A stretch of DNA of 64,000 nt from Candidatus Moanabacter tarae (GTDB lineage: Bacteria > Verrucomicrobiota > Verrucomicrobiia > Opitutales > UBA2987), in assembly GCA_003226295.1 (NCBI GenBank), contig CP029803.1:800211-864210 (forward strand). Reading direction: 5' to 3'. Under the pieces are notes generated by a model. It ran no database searches. It was not told the DNA's origin and saw nothing but the letters and a program-made list of their open reading frames with translations. Below are positions 37,764-47,164 of the stretch, one piece after another. The first letter of the stretch is position 1; each line of letters begins with the position of its first letter. The position numbers and the translations under genes are program-made.

Positions 37764-38304
37764 TCAGTAATAAACAAGTGGATTAAGATTTCTTAGTTTC
37801 TATTAAAATGTTTCTCAAGCGTCGAAATTTTCTTCGGTAGCCTTCCATTTATAGCAGTATTATATGAAAGGCGAGCTGTGTTTATGGCCTTAAAAATCAA
37901 ATTTTCTGGCACATTTTTAACTGTAAATTTGATTCACCTTTTTGATGGAAATACGTCCTTAAGTGCTTTCTTATGCGAGCTTTTATAGGTTAACCAAAAA
38001 TATTCAGGAATACTAGACCTTTGTATTGAACATCGGATCCAGTGGTTACCGGTAATGTTCACAATGACATAGGGTTGAATACTCACAAGTCGATGAATGA
38101 ACTCAGGAAGGTTTACACAGTAGCCTGATCGCGATCCGAGATGGCCGCGTCTAAGGAACTTCTGGCATAGCAACATTCATAGAAGCAGATATATTCAGCC
38201 TGCCTCAAACTACTAACAAAAACCTCGATGTATTCAGAGGACCTTTGCGATGTTTAGAATTTGTTTTCTTGATCAATGGAGAAGAAAATTCATGATTTTT
38301 AGTG
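37764..38304. other. long divergent intergenic region
   Basis: About 540 bp between the sulfatase-like gene and a PhyH gene. A minus-strand ORF of 80 codons (37934-38176) exists but lacks a ribosome binding site and any recognised motif; I do not count it as a gene. Confidence 0.4.
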
Positions 38305-39177
38305 ATGCCAGAATTAAAGCTCAATCTAACGCACAAGCTGACACCCGAACAGCAGTACGAGTTCGACATTAAAGGTTACATAGTCCTACGGAATCACTAC
38401 GATTCGGATATTGTGACCCAACTGCATCATGGTATCGATGAGCTGCAGGGAATTCCTGTTGACTTCGATACCTACAGAAAGCTTGGTGTGGCCAGCTACG
38501 ACCTCGCTCCAGCCATGGATGACCCGAAGCATGAATTCTGGAATGGCAGAGATTCTGGAAGTCCAAAAACGCCAATCTGGAAAGTTGAACACTCGATTTG
38601 CGGCACCGAGAAATTTGACGTTATCGTACGCGATGCGATTCTCGAAGACATTCACTCAGCTCTCGCTGGAAGCACGATCTTCATTTCTGCAACTTATTAC
38701 ATCGAGAAGATCGGGCCCTCTTCGAGTGTTGTGAGTGGCCTCCATAACGGCGGATTCCCGCCTGACAGGCACATTTATTACGCCTACGATCACGCGAATC
38801 GTCGCTTCAATTGTTCCAGCACAAAAAGCGTAATTATTCTTTCCGATATGACAAAGGTCGAAAATGGCCCCTTTGCAGCTATACCCGGTAGTCATAAGGC
38901 GAATTTTAGAAATCCCTTCGGCACAAGAGAAGAGGACAATCCAATGGTCGTACCGGTTTTTGCCGATCCCGGCGATGTGATAATCTTCAGCGAAGGTATG
39001 ACGCATGGTGCTTATCCAGTAACGAACAATATCGTTCGCCGGTCAGTTTTTTTTAATTACATGCCCTCTATCAATCGGGACAATTTGCCGAAACAACGCA
39101 TGTCTATGTACCCGGACCATGTGCTCCAGCGCCTTAATGACAGGGCACATCTTCTCACTGCGTCCGGATACATCTAA
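38305..39177 (+). CDS. PhyH-family protein with HxG in place of HxD
   Basis: A 290-residue protein of the phytanoyl-CoA dioxygenase family, recognisable from 'GPFAAIPGSHKANF' and the distal His H234 in 'GMTHGAYP' with R245 or R246 as the 2-oxoglutarate contact. The first iron-ligand motif reads H147-N-G149 in 'SGLHNGGFPP'; the carboxylate ligand Asp is missing. In 2OG halogenases a Gly or Ala here leaves room for chloride. A large environmental PhyH subgroup shares an 'LHGG' motif, so this may be a lineage feature of unknown chemistry. ATG is chosen over a GTG one codon upstream. Confidence 0.78.
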   Translation: MPELKLNLTHKLTPEQQYEFDIKGYIVLRNHYDSDIVTQLHHGIDELQGIPVDFDTYRKLGVASYDLAPAMDDPKHEFWNGRDSGSPKTPIWKVEHSICGTEKFDVIVRDAILEDIHSALAGSTIFISATYYIEKIGPSSSVVSGLHNGGFPPDRHIYYAYDHANRRFNCSSTKSVIILSDMTKVENGPFAAIPGSHKANFRNPFGTREEDNPMVVPVFADPGDVIIFSEGMTHGAYPVTNNIVRRSVFFNYMPSINRDNLPKQRMSMYPDHVLQRLNDRAHLLTASGYI

Positions 39178-39405
39178 GTTGATCTTGTATTGAGGCAAAG
39201 AGTTCGGTCGCATCAATTTTGTATCGAACTGTACTTCCTTCGGATTCATGGGAAGCAGATAAACCTGATTAACAGTGATGGTCTGCTATTAGGTCCGATT
39301 CGAATCAATATAGTAATAATCTGTAATCGAAATGCCCATTGGAATAGTAATGACACCTGAAGGGACTCAGGAATTCTAATTCTATATCTGGTTTGTTAGC
39401 AATCG

Positions 39406-39489
39406 TGCCCGGAGAGGGGGTCGAACCCTCACTCCCTTGCGGGAACTGGATTTTGAATCCAGCGCGTCTGCCAATTCCGCCATCCGGGC
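39406..39489 (-). tRNA. tRNA-Leu (anticodon CAA)
   Basis: The minus strand folds into a class II tRNA: acceptor GCCCGGA/TCCGGGC with discriminator A, D-arm with 'GGCAGACGCGC', anticodon stem CTGGA/TCCAG around TTCAAAA (anticodon CAA), a long variable arm 'TTCCCGCAAGGGAGT', and T-arm GAGGG/CCCTC around TTCGACC. CCA is not encoded after the discriminator. Confidence 0.95.
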
Positions 39490-39548
39490 TATTAGCCTTT
39501 CGGACCTGGATAGAGGTTCGGGTTAACCTTGTCCGAAAGGCTAATAGC
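39488..39548. repeat. 18-bp perfect inverted repeat abutting tRNA-Leu
   Basis: GCTATTAGCCTTTCGGAC (39488-39505) and GTCCGAAAGGCTAATAGC (39531-39548) are perfect 18-bp arms around 25 nt that hold a smaller AGGTT/AACCT stem. The left arm touches the tRNA 5' end, so the hairpin would lie in the tRNA leader. It has no T-tract. It could be a processing signal, a terminator for incoming transcription, or a small mobile palindrome. Confidence 0.75.
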
Positions 39549-39611
39549 AAACGATAAGTTCTTTCACTCTATCTGATATTCCCGAAAGGGTGGCAAGGAG
39601 GAAAACAGGAC

Positions 39612-39749
39612 ATGCTTTCTGATAAAGGATATCTATTAACGCCTAGATTTCGCTTATATTGGATCAGAAGATTTGAAAAGAGAAATGGGCTATATTACGG
39701 GATTGATGAAGAGGGATACGTCTCAAGATATGCTCGGGACGCATTGTGA
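39612..39749 (+). CDS. small 45-residue basic protein, unrecognised
   Basis: An ATG preceded by a strong AAGGAGG (39595-39601, 10 nt spacing) opens 45 codons ending in TGA. The peptide is rich in Arg, Lys and aromatic residues ('RFRLYWIRRFEKR', then 'LYYGIDEEGYVSRYARD') and shows no signal peptide or membrane segment. I do not recognise it. The ribosome binding site, better than most in this window, and the protein-like composition argue for a real gene. It lies between tRNA-Leu and a PhyH gene on the other strand. Confidence 0.5.
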   Translation: MLSDKGYLLTPRFRLYWIRRFEKRNGLYYGIDEEGYVSRYARDAL

Positions 39750-39906
39750 GAAAAAGGATCGATTTATTAAAAGAGTATGTGTTACCAGCTACTGTCCCTT
39801 AAATGATCCATTTACGATGTTATTTGCGAAATAGAATACAATTTACAAAATAGTGTAGTAAGTGATGTATCTGACTCAATAGGTGGATTCGTGAGACTCA
39901 CAATAT

Positions 39907-40689
39907 CTAGACTCTTCCACTTAACGATCTTCCACGCACTTGTCTGAATTGGGGTTTTTGGGGTGCGTCTTTAATGGATTCATCCTTGAATGAAGAAGCC
40001 CGCATGTAGTGAGTAGCGTAACCCCGGCGTCGCATTTGGGACAAATTAGCGTTGCTCTGATGGAGCACGAGACTATGGTGAAAACTGATACTCCCGCGAG
40101 ATAGAGGAACGGGTATGACCGGCCACCGACCTCTATCCAAGTCGTCGGTAATAGGGCTTAGTCGATGTCCCCTAAGCATTCCCCATTGATGGGTTCCGGG
40201 GGCAAAATTAAGACAACCGTTTTCAGTTGTTGCGTGATCGATAGCAGTCCAGGCGGTGATAAGGTCCATAGGCACTATGTCCCTCCATGAAGCCGAGTCC
40301 TGGTGCCAGGGCTGGGCGCTTCCTGTATTAGATGCTTTCATAAAAAGTTGGTCTCCGTAGAGCTTTATATCTTCGGTGTTTAATAGGTCGGAAATAACAT
40401 CAACAATCTTTGAGTTTGTGGCGTGAGCCCACATTGTATCGTCGTGGACGGCGAGGTCACTAAGCTTTCTGACTGATAGTACTCGATCTGAGACTAGCTT
40501 CCCTTCATTTCTAAACACCGGCTCTAGCTGGATGCTCGATTCTGGGATGTGTCCTAGTCGACCTGAGGCGATAAGATCGCAATGATCAGCGAGGATATCG
40601 ACTTCCAAAGAGGATAAAACGCTCTTTAAGACGAGGTAGCCGTTTAATCTGAATTGTTTGATCTGATTTTGAGTTAATGATAGTGGCAT
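39907..40689 (-). CDS. phytanoyl-CoA dioxygenase (PhyH)-family protein
   Basis: A 260-residue 2-oxoglutarate/Fe(II) oxygenase with an intact triad: H129-x-D131 in 'QPWHQDSA' and H210 in 'LVLHQSNAN', followed by an Arg cluster (R220-R222) for 2-oxoglutarate. The 'ENGCLNFAPGTHQWG' stretch is standard for the family. The N-terminus starts 'LTQNQIKQFRLNGYLVL', also typical. Single-gene unit; substrate unknown. Confidence 0.87.
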   Translation of the reverse strand: MPLSLTQNQIKQFRLNGYLVLKSVLSSLEVDILADHCDLIASGRLGHIPESSIQLEPVFRNEGKLVSDRVLSVRKLSDLAVHDDTMWAHATNSKIVDVISDLLNTEDIKLYGDQLFMKASNTGSAQPWHQDSASWRDIVPMDLITAWTAIDHATTENGCLNFAPGTHQWGMLRGHRLSPITDDLDRGRWPVIPVPLSRGSISFHHSLVLHQSNANLSQMRRRGYATHYMRASSFKDESIKDAPQKPQFRQVRGRSLSGRV

Positions 40690-40986
40690 GGGTTGGCTAT
40701 TTTGAGTTTCTGCATTTTAGCTATGAACATGAGTCTCAGTCTTTTGGTACCATCGATGAGTAAAGGAATGCTCTTATGAGCAGGGATTTCTCTATATAAG
40801 CAATCAGATTCAGAAACGAGGAAATAATCCCTATTTGGCAGCAATTAGCGGGTGGGGTAGAGCATCGAAACCGGTGATTTACACCTGAGATTGCATCTGT
40901 TCAAAACCTTTAAAAAATCAGGTGGATATATGAGGGATTCGTTAAAGGATTTTAATCTATCCCTTTTCTAGAGAATCTGTTAATTA

Positions 40987-41961
40987 ATGAATGAGATGAA
41001 AGAACTAAAACTAGTTGTAATGGATGGGGTCTGGACAGAATGGCTCGATGACTATGAGGCCGTGTCTGATCGGGTGAAGGCTGTAGCTGCCACAACTGAG
41101 AAGATGCTCCTTGCAGAGGTAAAAAATGCGGATATCGTATTTGGAAGATTGCCTCGCGAGCCTTTTCTTGCAGCGCAGAAACTGAAGTGGGTTCAAAGCA
41201 TTGGAGTAGGTTTTGAGACGATGCTTTATACCGAGATGGTCGAGAGCGACGTTGTTATCACTAACACGGCCGGAGCTTTCGATGTAGCCATGGCAGAACA
41301 CGTGTTGGCTTTGATTCTAAGTTGGACTCGCGGGGTTATCACGGCGGAACGGAATCGTTCGATTCGCTATTATACTAGAGATATTTCAGTTTCCGAGATT
41401 GCCGGACGGCGAGCTTGCGTGCTCGGTTTAGGGACAATTGGGCGGAAAATATCTAGTCATCTGCATGGTATCGGCATGCGAATTACAGCTGTCGATGCGC
41501 AAGTTGCGGTACCGCCGGAGTGCGTAGAGGAATTAGTTAAACCTGATCGACTTTACGAAGTTTTAGGGAAATCCGAATTCCTTATCGTTGCACTACCTCT
41601 GACAGATGGAACCCGCGGATTGGTAGATAAGAAGTGTTTTGAGGCTATGCCACCCCATGCATATGTCGTTAACATTGCTCGAGGGGGAATTATCAATGAG
41701 AGAGATCTTATAAAGGCATTGCAATTGGGTAAGATTGCGGGTGCGGGAATTGACGTTTATGAAGAAGAGCCTCTTCCGGAAGACAATCCTTTGTGGAGCA
41801 TCGACAATGCTGTTATAACACCACATCTTGCAGGCCTTTCCTCAGAGGGGCATGAAAACATGCGTAAGATATTATGTGAGAACCTCCACCGATACACTAA
41901 CGGGGAAGCTCTTATGAATGTTGTGGATAAGAAGAGGGGGTATGTGATTCAATCGGTGTAG
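40987..41961 (+). CDS. D-isomer-specific 2-hydroxyacid dehydrogenase
   Basis: A 324-residue NAD-dependent dehydrogenase interconverting 2-hydroxy- and 2-keto-acids. The NAD loop is 'GLGTIGRKI', and the catalytic triad lies in 'NIARGGIINE' (Arg), 'GIDVYEEEPLPEDNPLW' (Glu) and 'TPHLAG' (His). It resembles glyoxylate/hydroxypyruvate reductase and phosphoglycerate dehydrogenase-like proteins. An aldehyde dehydrogenase follows on the same strand, so the pair could handle C2-C4 products of sugar-acid cleavage such as tartronate semialdehyde or glycolaldehyde; this is inference. Confidence 0.9.
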   Translation: MNEMKELKLVVMDGVWTEWLDDYEAVSDRVKAVAATTEKMLLAEVKNADIVFGRLPREPFLAAQKLKWVQSIGVGFETMLYTEMVESDVVITNTAGAFDVAMAEHVLALILSWTRGVITAERNRSIRYYTRDISVSEIAGRRACVLGLGTIGRKISSHLHGIGMRITAVDAQVAVPPECVEELVKPDRLYEVLGKSEFLIVALPLTDGTRGLVDKKCFEAMPPHAYVVNIARGGIINERDLIKALQLGKIAGAGIDVYEEEPLPEDNPLWSIDNAVITPHLAGLSSEGHENMRKILCENLHRYTNGEALMNVVDKKRGYVIQSV

Positions 41962-42220
41962 ATATTCGGTTTAAAAGGGCACTTCCTGGAATTGTATAAA
42001 TTCATGAATTTTAATGAGGTGCTTGGATCATAACCAATCCATTGATGCTCTGGATGTCCCCCTGTACGGTGAAGGGAAAATAGGCCGGGTGGGTTGCATT
42101 GTGGGAATCTCTAATGTTGAAATTATTGTTTTTGATTCCCTTGCAACTCTCTAGCCCATACGTAATTAACATCCAATTTAATTGAACAAAATAAGATCTA
42201 AAGGAACGTTCGAATATACA

Positions 42221-43669
42221 ATGCAATACCAGAACTATATCAACGGAGAATTTGTCGGCTCATCGGACGGCCAGACTTTCGAGCAGAGAGATCCTGCGAA
42301 TCTTCAAAACGTGACGGGCGAGTGGCCCAAAAGTACACGAGAAGATGCCAGGAATGCGATCGAGGCTGCTCATAAAGCTTTCCCGTCCTGGGCTGATTTG
42401 GGTGTGTATCAGAGGGCAGAGATTATGTCGAAAGCGGTGGCCGCTATGAAATCTCGAACTGAAGAAATAGTTGCTGCTTTAAATGAAGAAAATGGCAAGA
42501 CACTGGAAGAAGCACGGACGGAGGTATCGTCGGCCATCCGAGAGTCTGAATTTCAGATATCTCAAGGATTATCCATGTGTGGAGAGACCGCACCTTCTGC
42601 TCAGAAGGGAGTTTTTGCCTACAGTGTGAGGCGCCCTGTGGGGGTTTCAGCGATTATCAGTCCATGGAATTTCCCTTTTAATGTACCCGGCCGAAAATGC
42701 ACTCCTGCGTTGATAAGTGGCAATACGATCGTTTTCAAACCGGCTAGTTTAACTCCAAAAGTTGGGCGCCTCTTCCTGGATCTTTACATTGAGGCAGGAT
42801 TACCTCCAGGTGTACTGAATTTTGTCACAGGGGGCGGATCTACGGTTGGTGAAGAGATGATTACTAATCCACTGGTTGAGACGATCTCTTTCACGGGTTC
42901 TACAGACGTCGGAAAGGGAATTCAGCAAAGTGTTGCTCAGAACTTGAAACGTACCCAACTCGAACTTGGCGGGAAAAACCCGGCTATTGTACTGGAAGAT
43001 GCTGACTTAGGAAAATCCGTCGAAGCGGTCGCTACCGCAGCATTTGCCTGTGCTGGACAGTGGTGTACTTCAACTAGTCGTGCGATTGTGGTGCGTAGCG
43101 TTGCAGATGCGTTTACAGAGAAGCTTTTGGAAAGGGTTGGATCTATGCGTGTGGGCGATGGACGGTCTGCCGATGTGGATATGGGACCGGTCTGTGGTAC
43201 GGACCAGCTTGAGACGATTTTGAATTATATAGATATTGGAAAGAAGGAGGGGGCCAACTTGATTCAAGGTGGTCTCCGAATGATGGAAAATGGGCTAAAT
43301 CAAGGTTGTTTCATTGAACCGACTGTTTTTACTGATGTCCAATCTGAGATGAGGATTGCCCAGGAAGAAATTTTTGGGCCAGTTCTAAGCGTAATGATCG
43401 CTGAAGATTTCGAAGAGGCACTCGAGCTCGCTAACAATATAGAATTTGGGCTAACTTCATCAATTTTTACTCAGGACATATCTAGAGCTTTTCAATTTTT
43501 GGATAAGACCGAAGTAGGATTGACGCACGTGAATATGATGACGGCTTACCGTGAACCACAACTCTCATTCGGTGGTGTCAAATCCTCGGGTCACGGCATT
43601 CCTGAGTCGGGAAGAACTGGAATAGAATTTTTTACGGAACATAAGGTTGCTTTTATCAATTACATGTAG
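42221..43669 (+). CDS. NAD(P)-dependent aldehyde dehydrogenase
   Basis: A 482-residue aldehyde dehydrogenase. The start is set at ATG 42221 ('MQYQNYINGEFV'), the normal family beginning; a TTG 13 codons upstream is less likely. Catalytic residues are C282 in 'GQWCTSTS', E248 in 'LELGGKNP', N150 in 'SPWNFPFN' and K173. It resembles 2-oxoglutarate-semialdehyde and succinate-semialdehyde dehydrogenases, which end oxidative sugar-acid pathways. It follows the hydroxyacid dehydrogenase and precedes a PhyH gene by about 50 bp. Confidence 0.92.
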   Translation: MQYQNYINGEFVGSSDGQTFEQRDPANLQNVTGEWPKSTREDARNAIEAAHKAFPSWADLGVYQRAEIMSKAVAAMKSRTEEIVAALNEENGKTLEEARTEVSSAIRESEFQISQGLSMCGETAPSAQKGVFAYSVRRPVGVSAIISPWNFPFNVPGRKCTPALISGNTIVFKPASLTPKVGRLFLDLYIEAGLPPGVLNFVTGGGSTVGEEMITNPLVETISFTGSTDVGKGIQQSVAQNLKRTQLELGGKNPAIVLEDADLGKSVEAVATAAFACAGQWCTSTSRAIVVRSVADAFTEKLLERVGSMRVGDGRSADVDMGPVCGTDQLETILNYIDIGKKEGANLIQGGLRMMENGLNQGCFIEPTVFTDVQSEMRIAQEEIFGPVLSVMIAEDFEEALELANNIEFGLTSSIFTQDISRAFQFLDKTEVGLTHVNMMTAYREPQLSFGGVKSSGHGIPESGRTGIEFFTEHKVAFINYM

Positions 43670-43719
43670 TTCCAATTCAAAAATATTATAAATCGTGGAA
43701 AGATGACTACTCACTGATT

Positions 43720-44553
43720 ATGAACCAATCGACCGAATTGCGTCGGCAATTAATCGAAGAAGGGTACTGTTGCCTTCCTGGTGTCGCGTCGAAAGGTTTG
43801 ATTGATAAAATTCGTACAGTTGCTGACCGTACCGCCGAACGATCACAAAGGGGAACGTCGAATACTTCTGAATTGCAGGGTAGTATTATAGACGTCTTAG
43901 GAAATCCGGAAATGGCGCCGTTGATTTCTCTTCCCAGTGCACAAAAGGCTCTTTGTGAACTTGGTTTTCCCTCCTTGAAATTTTATAGTGGCTATATCAT
44001 CAGTAAGCCACCAGAAATAGCCCCAGCTCTATTCTGGCATCAGGATGGATTTGTGTGGGATGATCCTATAAGTTATACTGATACTCCGGTTCAGTTCTTT
44101 CTTATGTACTACCTTATCGACACGAATCAAAATAATGGCTGTTTAAGAGTTATCCCTGGATCGCATCGTAAGCGTCATCGCCTTCATGGTTTGCCGCCAG
44201 CGCATTCAAAAGAGATCCAGAACGCGACGGATGGACATCCAGCTCTTGAATTCGATCCGGATGAAGTGTGTGTGCCAGTTAAAGCAGGAGACCTTGTTGT
44301 TGGTGATGCTAGAATCCTTCACTCCGCGCATGCGAACCGGTCGAATCAACGCAGAACCGTTATTACTCTGTGGTTTTGCCCAACTTACTATCAGCTTCCA
44401 GATACGCTGCAGGCTATTTATGGGAAACCCAGAAGCAAACCAACCAATTGGACAGATAAGGAATGGGGTCTTGTGGAGCCGTTATTGGTAACATATCGGG
44501 GGAGTGCCTTACCTGTACCTCATCAACGGGTTCCTGACGAACGATTGGTTTAG
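43720..44553 (+). CDS. phytanoyl-CoA dioxygenase (PhyH)-family protein
   Basis: A 277-residue 2-oxoglutarate/Fe(II) oxygenase with H107-x-D109 in 'LFWHQDGFVW', H201 in 'ILHSAHANRS' and R211/R212 for 2-oxoglutarate. 'NNGCLRVIPGSHRKRH' is the family signature. It is a paralogue of the duplicated proteins at 47443 and 48303, sharing 'YWHQD'/'FWHQD', 'GCLR(V/I)IPGSH' and the 'DARxLH' ending. It lies 50 bp after the aldehyde dehydrogenase on the same strand and is probably co-transcribed. Substrate unknown. Confidence 0.87.
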   Translation: MNQSTELRRQLIEEGYCCLPGVASKGLIDKIRTVADRTAERSQRGTSNTSELQGSIIDVLGNPEMAPLISLPSAQKALCELGFPSLKFYSGYIISKPPEIAPALFWHQDGFVWDDPISYTDTPVQFFLMYYLIDTNQNNGCLRVIPGSHRKRHRLHGLPPAHSKEIQNATDGHPALEFDPDEVCVPVKAGDLVVGDARILHSAHANRSNQRRTVITLWFCPTYYQLPDTLQAIYGKPRSKPTNWTDKEWGLVEPLLVTYRGSALPVPHQRVPDERLV

Positions 44554-44745
44554 AGCTTAATCCTGCAAGAACTATTTGAATGGGATGAAGTCTGGAGAAC
44601 AGAGAGCCTGGATTTCGTTGATTCAATCATTTGTTAAATACTAGAAAACCTTAAGAACTTCCTTCCAAAGGTGGATGGTTCCTTTTTGAATCTTTACTTT
44701 CAAACCCTGGAATAGAAAATTTATTTAGTTACCTTTAAATCCTCA

Positions 44746-45858
44746 ATGAACGACTCACAGAAATTTCTGAAAGACAGAACAATCAACTGGTACCGTTCCC
44801 GGATAGATCCTAAAACAATGAGGGAATTAGTTCAGCGGAGTGATTTCCAAGGATTCCGTCAGGCATTGGGGCACTTAGGTCTATGTACTATTACTGGTAC
44901 GCTGGCTTATCTTTTGTTTCTTTGGATGAATGGAGAAAATTGGTTATGGTCTCTTCCACTCCTTCTTGTTGCCTTATTCCTTCACGGAACGTTCTCCAGT
45001 TTCCTTGGAGGGACTGCTTGTCACGAACTTATGCACCGGACACCTTTTAAAACAAAGGCGTTGAACGAATTTTTTTTGAGGATTTTCGCATTTTTAGGGT
45101 GGTGGGACTATGTCTGGTTTCGTCCCAGTCATATTAAGCATCACCAAGTAACGGTCCACAATGATTATGATGGAGAGGTTGTTCTTCCCGCTAAGTTTAC
45201 TTTCAAAGATTGGCGATTCTGGCTCCGACTGTTTGGGTGGGATCCGCTGGCTACGTGGGATACTTTGAAGATCTACTTTAAAAGGGCAACTGGGCATATG
45301 GATAACGAGTGGTATGAGTTCTTAATGCCTGAACATGACCAGAAACTTCGCAGCAAACATCAAAATTGGGCTCGGTACACGCTTTGGGGCCACGCAGCGA
45401 TAGCCATCTTATGCATCACCACTGGACACTGGTTTCTTATAGTGCTAATAAATGGAAGGCAATACTGCGGGTGGTTGCAATTTCTGTGCGGGCAGCCGCA
45501 GCATTTTGGACTCTCTCCTAATGTTCCAGACCACCGTCTTTGCTGCCGGACCTTCACTTGTTCCTGGTTGCCCGCCTTCCTCTACTGGAATATGCAACAT
45601 CACATCGAGCATCATATGTTTCCTGCAGTTCCATTCTTCAATTTACCAAAACTGCGTGGTGTTATCGAGCACGAGATGCCGCCAGCGTCGCACGGGTTGT
45701 TAACCACCTGGAAGGGTCTATTAGAGATCCACCGTAGACAAATAAAAGATCCCGATTACGTGTTTATTCCAAAGGTCCCGAAGCCGATAGACGAAGAGAA
45801 TATCAATCGTGCTGAGGATTCCATACTTGAGCGAGAAGCAGGTCTTACGCAGGCGTGA
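44746..45858 (+). CDS. membrane fatty acid desaturase-type diiron enzyme
   Basis: A 370-residue integral membrane desaturase/hydroxylase. The three His boxes are H93-ELM-H97, H129-IKHH and 'HHIEHHMFP' near residue 285. Hydrophobic pairs lie at about residues 47-85, and further segments lie around 108-120 and 210-228. The conserved 'PNVPDHRLCCRT' piece before the last box shows the reading frame is intact. It introduces a double bond or hydroxyl into a lipid chain using an electron donor not seen here. Its link to the adjacent PhyH genes is unknown. Confidence 0.87.
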   Translation: MNDSQKFLKDRTINWYRSRIDPKTMRELVQRSDFQGFRQALGHLGLCTITGTLAYLLFLWMNGENWLWSLPLLLVALFLHGTFSSFLGGTACHELMHRTPFKTKALNEFFLRIFAFLGWWDYVWFRPSHIKHHQVTVHNDYDGEVVLPAKFTFKDWRFWLRLFGWDPLATWDTLKIYFKRATGHMDNEWYEFLMPEHDQKLRSKHQNWARYTLWGHAAIAILCITTGHWFLIVLINGRQYCGWLQFLCGQPQHFGLSPNVPDHRLCCRTFTCSWLPAFLYWNMQHHIEHHMFPAVPFFNLPKLRGVIEHEMPPASHGLLTTWKGLLEIHRRQIKDPDYVFIPKVPKPIDEENINRAEDSILEREAGLTQA

Positions 45859-46162
45859 TCTCTCTTTGTCGTTCTTGTGGGTGAAGGTTCTTTGTCCATT
45901 TCCTTAGCGTTTTAATGAAATGGGTGGATCTAAAGCCGACGCCTCTATAGTCCACTTTAGAGAAGAATAGAATCTAACATCGATGGACTAGATAAATCTC
46001 TGGAAGTTTGACTGCGGTATTCTTAAACACTGGCAATTGTGTACCAATTGTCACTTTATCCTGAGACCGCGAGATAGATATTCTATTATTTAGTCCTAGA
46101 ATGGAAACTTTATTAGGAATCTCTTCCTACATCCATTAAATCAACATGGTCTTTGTGAAGAA
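45859..46162. other. convergent intergenic gap
   Basis: About 300 bp between the desaturase and an amidohydrolase on the other strand. Only a short 7-bp inverted repeat (TAGTCCA/TGGACTA) is seen; no gene. Confidence 0.4.
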
Positions 46163-47164
46163 TTATTGTATTGGTCCGTAAGCTCTGATAGCAGTGTCAT
46201 GAAAAAGATTGGCACGATCTTTTTCTGGTAGATCAGAACTCCATTCCAGGAATTTTCTATAGAGTGCAGTAATAGTAATGCCCTGCATCTTATCCACTGG
46301 ATAATTGCTGGCAAACATACAGCGATTGCACCCGAATAACGCAATCAAATCGCGGATAATCTGTCCGACTTCTCCTCCGATTATTCGGTTCCAGTGGAAT
46401 CCGTTCCTAGCAAACCAGGGCATCGATAGTTTAACGAAAGTATTAGGGAGAGCAGCTAGGGATTCCATGCCTTCACGCCAAAGTCGCAGATGAGTTTCAT
46501 CCTCGCCGTCGTGGAGAAAACCTAAGTGATTAATAATCACATGTAGATCAGGAAAGTCCCTAAGGACTTTTTCTGCATCTGGGATCTGGTGTGGATTGCA
46601 GGAAAGGTCAAAAGAAAGGTTTCTGTTTTCTAGGAGAGCAATATTTCGACGAAAATTAGGGTTTTTGAGAATGTTTGAATCCACATTCGGCCAGGTTAAT
46701 TCTCGGTTATGTGGATGGTGATTTAGAATCATCCGTACTCCGCAGAGGCGGTTTCCAGATGCATTAATGTGTCGTTCTAAGAGGTAGTCAGACAAAGGCG
46801 TTTCCTGCGTAAGATTGAGAAATGCAACGACAGCAAATGGATGCTGTGGTGCTGTGCTGTTCAATTGTGAGCATACCCATCTAGTTTCCTCTATAATATC
46901 CGGAATCTCTGACTCTTTCGATTCCCCGACTATTGTTTCTACATGGATCCCTGAAACCCAATAAAGAGGGAAAGGCAGTTGTTTCATGTCGGTATGATAA
47001 TTTTGCGCGGAGTAAATTGGTAAAGTTTGAGCCGCTTCCCCGAGATTTGGATTAGGGTGGGCTATACAATCCCACATATGGAAGTGGGGATCGCATAAAG
47101 GAATAGGCAGGTCTTTTGCTTCGTAATGACCGTCATTCGCGATCTTCTTTTTGCTCTTCACCAT
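46163..47164 (-). CDS. amidohydrolase-family lactonase-like protein
   Basis: A 333-residue Amidohydro_2 protein of the sugar-lactonase/2-pyrone-4,6-dicarboxylate hydrolase type. It shows the N-terminal D-x-H-x-H in 'CDPHFHMWD', His in 'VIINHLGF', and 'MFASNYPVDK' near the end, the Asn form of the usual GSDxP found in fuconolactonase-like members. Unlike the protein at 6940 its metal-site residues look complete. It may open a sugar lactone. Start is the ATG opening 'MVKSKKKIAND'. Confidence 0.85.
   Translation of the reverse strand: MVKSKKKIANDGHYEAKDLPIPLCDPHFHMWDCIAHPNPNLGEAAQTLPIYSAQNYHTDMKQLPFPLYWVSGIHVETIVGESKESEIPDIIEETRWVCSQLNSTAPQHPFAVVAFLNLTQETPLSDYLLERHINASGNRLCGVRMILNHHPHNRELTWPNVDSNILKNPNFRRNIALLENRNLSFDLSCNPHQIPDAEKVLRDFPDLHVIINHLGFLHDGEDETHLRLWREGMESLAALPNTFVKLSMPWFARNGFHWNRIIGGEVGQIIRDLIALFGCNRCMFASNYPVDKMQGITITALYRKFLEWSSDLPEKDRANLFHDTAIRAYGPIQ

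Noticed and set aside
37934-38176. 80-codon minus-strand ORF in a long gap
   Set aside because: No ribosome binding site and no family recognised. The segment near its C-terminus looks somewhat protein-like, so it could be a remnant, but I cannot support it.
39305-39550. 81-codon minus-strand ORF
   Set aside because: It runs through tRNA-Leu and the adjoining palindrome, so it is not a protein gene.
45440-45620. Suspected frameshift in the desaturase before the last His box
   Set aside because: The 'PNVPDHRLCCRT' and 'FLYWNMQHHIEHH' segments are family-like in the same frame, so the gene appears intact.
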